From the NCBI GenBank assembly GCA_025451145.1, contig JANWKX010000172.1, positions 1 through 8,122 of the forward strand: a stretch of 8,122 nucleotides of DNA. Reading direction: 5' to 3'. The position numbers and the translations under genes are program-made. The notes below the pieces were generated by a model that did not search any database, was not told where the DNA came from, and saw only the letters and a program-made list of their open reading frames with translations. Source of the stretch: Vampirovibrionales bacterium. GTDB lineage: Bacteria > Cyanobacteriota > Vampirovibrionia > Vampirovibrionales > JAGQHJ01. Below, piece by piece: positions 4,737 through 8,122 of the stretch; within the stretch, counting starts at the first letter, position 1; each line of letters starts with the position of its first letter.

Positions 4737-6584
4737 TTGTTTAAGCGACTGATTCATCAGCTTCTTCTGCGTATCCCCTTTCTGAAATACAGCGATCCGA
4801 AAAGTGGCTTTAATACATACCTGAGGTTATTGACCTATTTAAAGCCATATGCGACTAGGGCAGTTATCTCTACCTTGATCACCGTTCCCATTGGTAGCTT
4901 GGATGCCGCAATTGCCTATTCTCTAAGGCCTTATATGGATGGGGTTTTGGTGAAGCAATCGGTCCATTCCGTGACCTTGGTACCGCTTTTTATTGTGGGT
5001 TTTACGCTTCTTCAAGGTGGATTGACCTATTTATCCCTTTATTTAAATGGGTGGCTTGGCTATAACCTGGTTAATGACATTCGACAAGCCTTGTTTGAAA
5101 AGCTCCAAAGCCTGGATATCAGTTATTTTGATAGAACCACATCGGGTGCAGTGATTCAGTATTACTACAATGAACCTCAGGCGCTGCAATCCAATTGCTT
5201 GGATACCCTTCGGGATTTCTCAACCCGTTTGTTCTCATCAATCTCCTTAATGGGTGTTTTATTATTCACCTCCTGGAAGTTGGCCATTATTGCCATTAGC
5301 ATTTTGCTGTGCATTTTGTTCCCTTCGACCAAGATTAAAAAGATCATTCGGACCATGAATTCCAAAATGATGGCTGTTGCCACGGATGCCATCTCTTTTT
5401 ATAACGAAACCGTTACCGGCATTCGGGTCATCTATGGGTATAATTTGTCGGGAATTCGGGCAGATCGCTTCAAGCAGTTTCAGCACGCTATTTTTTCAGC
5501 GGGCATGCGCTATATTAAAGCCAGCGGATGGTTAACCCCATCCATGCATTTGATTGCCTCCATTGGGATTGCCATCATCATCTTCTCTGGCAGTAAAATG
5601 GTTGTGAATGGGCAACTGACCACCGGCGGTTTTGTATCCTTCCTGGTGGCCTTAATCATGCTCTACAACCCGGTGAAAAATCTCGGCGGATCCATCCTGG
5701 CGACCCAAGTTTCCTTGATTTCAGCCACCCGTATCTTTGAGGTCCTGGACACGCAGCCCAATATCAAGGATGAGCCTGATGCCGTTGAGCTGAATGAAAT
5801 TCGGCAAGGAATTGAGTTTGAGAACGTGACCTTTGCTTATAACCCAGGCGTTCCGGTTCTCAAAAACATCAACCTGTCTTTCCGTAAAGGCGAAACCGTT
5901 GCCCTGGTCGGTAACTCAGGCGGTGGGAAGTCCACCGTGACCAGCCTCATTCCCCGATTCTATGATGTGACCGAGGGAACCATTACCATTGATGGTCAGG
6001 ATATCCGTGGGATTACCCTCTCATCCCTTCGGGACAAAATTAGCCTGGTCACACAGGATAACTTCCTCTTTAATGGTACGATTCGTGAAAACCTGATGCT
6101 GGCCCGACCGGATGCCACCGAAGAAGAGGTTTGGGACGCTGTCGAGCGGGCGTATCTGGTACCCTTTATCAATTCATTGGCGGAAGGGCTGGAAACCCGT
6201 ATCGGGGAGCGTGGTGTTTTACTGTCCGGCGGACAAAAACAACGGGTCGCCATCGCAAGGGCTCTGTTGAAGAATGCCCCCATTGTTATTCTGGATGAAG
6301 CCACCAGTGCTTTGGATAACCAGTCGGAGGCCATTGTCCAAAAAGCCATTGAGGCCTTGATGGTTCACCGGACGGTCATTGTGGTGGCCCACCGCTTATC
6401 CACCATTCGTAATGCCGATAGAATTGTGGTGCTGAGTGAAGGCCAAATTGTGGAAGAAGGCTCCCATGAGGTTCTTCTGGCTCAAGATGGCGTTTATGCC
6501 TCACTCTACAATACCCAGTTTAAAACCCGTGAGCCTATTCAATCCCAACCCACGGAATCGGAAATGATAGAGGCGATTGCCTAG
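4737..6584 (+). CDS. ABC exporter half-transporter (MsbA/lipid or multidrug type)
   Basis: This is a 615-residue protein with a fused membrane and ATPase domain that should work as a homo- or heterodimer in the inner membrane. The first half has six likely helices (about 41-63, 79-103, 165-180, 181-197, 266-289, 295-310), matching the type IV exporter fold. The nucleotide-binding domain (about 358-595) is complete: A-loop Tyr368, Walker A GNSGGGKST at 392-400, Q-loop Gln440, signature LSGGQ at 496-500, Walker B IVILDE at 516-521, D-loop SALD and H-loop His552. The catalytic Glu521 is present, so both sites should be active. The substrate is unknown. MsbA-like lipid A-core or lipid flipping is plausible from overall similarity, but drug, peptide or polysaccharide-lipid export are alternatives, so I give no gene symbol. 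It starts at TTG and appears to be transcribed alone; the gap to ruvA is 160 nt. Confidence 0.95.
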   Translation: MFKRLIHQLLLRIPFLKYSDPKSGFNTYLRLLTYLKPYATRAVISTLITVPIGSLDAAIAYSLRPYMDGVLVKQSVHSVTLVPLFIVGFTLLQGGLTYLSLYLNGWLGYNLVNDIRQALFEKLQSLDISYFDRTTSGAVIQYYYNEPQALQSNCLDTLRDFSTRLFSSISLMGVLLFTSWKLAIIAISILLCILFPSTKIKKIIRTMNSKMMAVATDAISFYNETVTGIRVIYGYNLSGIRADRFKQFQHAIFSAGMRYIKASGWLTPSMHLIASIGIAIIIFSGSKMVVNGQLTTGGFVSFLVALIMLYNPVKNLGGSILATQVSLISATRIFEVLDTQPNIKDEPDAVELNEIRQGIEFENVTFAYNPGVPVLKNINLSFRKGETVALVGNSGGGKSTVTSLIPRFYDVTEGTITIDGQDIRGITLSSLRDKISLVTQDNFLFNGTIRENLMLARPDATEEEVWDAVERAYLVPFINSLAEGLETRIGERGVLLSGGQKQRVAIARALLKNAPIVILDEATSALDNQSEAIVQKAIEALMVHRTVIVVAHRLSTIRNADRIVVLSEGQIVEEGSHEVLLAQDGVYASLYNTQFKTREPIQSQPTESEMIEAIA

Positions 6585-6744
6585 CCTCTGGCGAGGGTGG
6601 TTTAATCCTTGGGTAAGAAGCGCTCGTATCCTCAAGGTCAGCTTCAATCGTTCAAAGCGCACGCCGGACAGAGGACCCTTCTGAGAGGCTGGGGTTTAAA
6701 GCCGAAGGCAAGACAATTCCCTTAAACTTAGGTACAATAAGGCT
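6585..6744. other. Intergenic region between ABC exporter and ruvA
   Basis: There is no strong intrinsic terminator behind the exporter. A 4-bp CCTC/GAGG hairpin follows the stop without a T run, and AGCCTCT (6583-6589) is complementary to AGAGGCT (6684-6690) about 95 nt further on. Either read-through into ruvA or a factor-dependent stop is possible. The right end carries the likely ruvA promoter. Confidence 0.45.
6710..6738 (+). promoter_or_regulatory. Candidate ruvA promoter
   Basis: AAGACA (6710-6715, 4/6 to TTGACA), an exact 17-bp spacer and TACAAT (6733-6738, 5/6 to TATAAT). The -10 box ends only 6 nt before the ruvA ATG, so transcription would begin at or next to the start codon. The match is good but is a motif call only. 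Confidence 0.5.
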
Positions 6745-7392
6745 ATGATAACGTATTTAAAAGGCATCTTGGCGTCAAAAGGGGAAATGCTCAATGGTGG
6801 GGCGTTTCTCGTCTTGGAGGTGGGGGGCGTTGGGTTTCAGATCCTGACCAGTTCAGTGACGCTGCTTCAAAGCCCGGCCGTTGGAGACCCCCTGACGGTC
6901 TATACATCTCTCATCGTCCGTGAAGATCTGATGCAGTTGATTGGGTTTCTTTCCCGTGAAGAGCGGGACTTGTTTGATCTGCTGGTTTCAGCCTCCGGTG
7001 TGGGGCCGAAGGTGGCTTTGGCGCTTCTGTCTGAACTGAGTGTGTCGGAGATTGCCTCGGCCATCATGGTCTCAGATCATAAGCGTTTGAGTTCAGCCAA
7101 AGGGGTGGGCCCCAAATTGGCCCAAAAAATTGCCTTGGAATTGAAAGACAAAATGTCCAAATGGCGGGATGAAAAACTGGACCAATATGCTGGCGGTCAA
7201 ACGACCATGCCGATGAATTCCACCTCGATTCAGGAGGCTCAGGCGGTTTTATTGTCCCTGGGATACAATCTTTCAGAAATTAGCGATGGGCTCCGGGCGC
7301 TTCAATCAACAAATCCCGCTGTGGAAAGTCTCTCCTCTGAGGAAATTCTTAAAGAAGTGCTTCGGTGGCTTGCGGTTCATCCTGTTCAATAG
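6745..7392 (+). CDS. ruvA: Holliday junction branch migration complex subunit RuvA
   Basis: RuvA binds four-way DNA junctions as a tetramer and recruits the RuvB motor for branch migration in recombination repair. The 215-residue protein is slightly longer than usual (about 190-205). The N-terminal OB domain (1-65) begins MITYLKG and includes VGGVGF and the REDLMQLIGF strand. Two helix-hairpin-helix motifs follow: SASGVGPKVALALL (82-95) and AKGVGPKLAQKIALEL (118-133). An acidic/flexible linker of about 145-160 leads to domain III (about 162-211, EAQAVLLSLGY), which contacts RuvB. The start agrees with the conserved family N-terminus although the only upstream purine stretch, AAGG, is 2 nt from the ATG, too close for normal pairing. 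ruvB and ruvC are not in view. The 3' end overlaps the convergent galE by 44 nt. Confidence 0.97.
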   Translation: MITYLKGILASKGEMLNGGAFLVLEVGGVGFQILTSSVTLLQSPAVGDPLTVYTSLIVREDLMQLIGFLSREERDLFDLLVSASGVGPKVALALLSELSVSEIASAIMVSDHKRLSSAKGVGPKLAQKIALELKDKMSKWRDEKLDQYAGGQTTMPMNSTSIQEAQAVLLSLGYNLSEISDGLRALQSTNPAVESLSSEEILKEVLRWLAVHPVQ

Positions 7393-8122
7393 CCTGCTTT
7401 TGCTCCCAATGCCAGGCGGCTTCAATAATTTCTTTTAACCCGTACTGAGGCGTCCAGCCGAGCAGGGCTTTGGCTTTATCGGCATTTGCCACCAGCTTGG
7501 GCGGATCTCCGGGGCGTCTGGCAACGAATTTAACCGGAATATTAAGACCGGTCACTGCCTCACAAATCTGGATAATCTCATTGACCGAAGCCCCGTGTGC
7601 GGTTCCTAGATTGACGGCTTCCCAAACGGTTTGTTGGGTAATGTATTCCAAGGCGTTGCAATGGGCGATGGCCAGATCAGTGACATGGATATAATCCCGA
7701 ATGCAGGTGCCATCCGGTGTGTCATAATCCTCGCCGAATATGGAAATGTGAGGACGCTGGCCAAGGGCGGTTTGTAGGACCAGAGGAATCAAATGGGTTT
7801 CCGGAGTATGGCGTTCCCCAATCAGGCCGCTACTATCGGCCCCTGCGGCATTGAAATATCGTAGGGCCATGCAGGACCATCCTAAAGCTTGATGATACCC
7901 TTCTAAGGCTTTCTCGACCATCAGCTTGGTGGTGCCGTAAATATTAATCGGTGATTGAGGATGCGTTTCATCTAAGGGTAGGCGAATGGGGTTTCCGTAA
8001 GTGGCGCATGTGGAGGAAAAGACAATGCGCTTGATGCTTGCTTCTTGCATCGCCCGAAACAGGTTTAACGTATTGACCACATTGTTATGAAAATATTTCC
8101 CCGGATTTTCCTGGGATTCCCC
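7349..8122 (-). CDS. galE: UDP-glucose 4-epimerase, 5' end beyond window
   Basis: The last 257 residues are present; the frame is open through the right edge, so the GTG at 8080 is internal and not a start. The enzyme interconverts UDP-glucose and UDP-galactose for Leloir metabolism and glycan synthesis. It is an extended short-chain dehydrogenase. Numbering from the first visible codon: SSTCATYG at 36-43 (catalytic Ser/Thr region), the YxxxK pair Tyr62 and Lys66 in IYGTTKLMVE, RYFNAAGAD at 88-96, DGTCIRDYIHVTDLA at 137-151 and RRPGDPPKLVAN at 202-213 for UDP-sugar binding. About 75 N-terminal residues with the NAD Rossmann glycine motif lie outside the window. The upstream residues ESQENPGKYFHNNVV match the usual GalE sequence before the first visible Met-like codon. 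Other epimerases of this family are possible, but DGTCIRDYIHV is typical of GalE. Confidence 0.95.
   Translation of the reverse strand, partial: GESQENPGKYFHNNVVNTLNLFRAMQEASIKRIVFSSTCATYGNPIRLPLDETHPQSPINIYGTTKLMVEKALEGYHQALGWSCMALRYFNAAGADSSGLIGERHTPETHLIPLVLQTALGQRPHISIFGEDYDTPDGTCIRDYIHVTDLAIAHCNALEYITQQTVWEAVNLGTAHGASVNEIIQICEAVTGLNIPVKFVARRPGDPPKLVANADKAKALLGWTPQYGLKEIIEAAWHWEQKQAIEQDEPQATEALL

Noticed and set aside
6583..6690. Small RNA or terminator between the exporter and ruvA
   Set aside because: Only a 7-bp inverted repeat far apart and a 4-bp hairpin without a T run are present; not enough to call.
8078..8080. GTG as the galE start codon
   Set aside because: The frame continues to the window edge with residues that match the GalE family, and the Rossmann part must lie further upstream.

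Overview
The window is a stretch of bacterial chromosome dominated by housekeeping genes. By eye the genes have roughly balanced base composition. The main feature is a branched-chain amino acid operon on the minus strand. In transcription order it runs: AT-rich promoter region, leader peptide, intrinsic terminator, a 35-codon small ORF, ilvB, ilvN, ilvC and ilvA. The last gene runs off the left edge. Spacing is tight: ilvB-ilvN 6 nt, ilvN-ilvC overlapping by 17 nt, ilvC-ilvA 26 nt. The set covers threonine to 2-oxobutanoate (IlvA), the acetohydroxyacid synthase step (IlvBN) and the reductoisomerase step (IlvC) of isoleucine/valine synthesis. ilvD and ilvE are not in view.

The most interesting part is the 5' leader of this operon (about 4125-4520, minus strand). 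A 22-residue peptide carries ten consecutive Ile, Leu or Val codons, seven of them Ile. It ends immediately after the sequence CCCGGTGGG. That segment can pair with the 5' arm of a strong intrinsic terminator (CCGCCGGG...CCCGGCGG, then T6) lying about 35 nt downstream. This is the full logic of ribosome-mediated attenuation: a ribosome stalled at Ile/Leu/Val codons leaves CCCGGTGG free to form an antiterminator, while a ribosome that reaches the stop codon covers it and lets the terminator fold. Beyond the terminator there is a second, unrecognised 35-codon ORF with a better ribosome binding site than ilvB has. It overlaps the ilvB start by 11 nt, and potential stems bury the ilvB Shine-Dalgarno sequence, which suggests translational coupling.

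On the plus strand, divergent from the operon, is a 615-residue ABC exporter half-transporter (MsbA/lipid-exporter type) with a TTG start. It is followed by ruvA (Holliday junction helicase subunit), whose best -10 box lies so close to the ATG that the mRNA may be leaderless. At the right edge a galE gene (UDP-glucose 4-epimerase) comes in on the minus strand, missing its N-terminus, and its 3' end overlaps the 3' end of ruvA by 44 nt.

The organism cannot be named from this alone. The RuvA and KARI sequences look somewhat cyanobacterial to me (for example a RuvA with an 'RED-M--GF' type OB region and a KARI with 'REIQTGQFA'), and with the MsbA-type exporter this would fit a diderm lineage such as non-photosynthetic Cyanobacteriota. 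This is a weak inference from memory of the families, not a search result. No mobile element, CRISPR array, tRNA or rRNA gene is visible.
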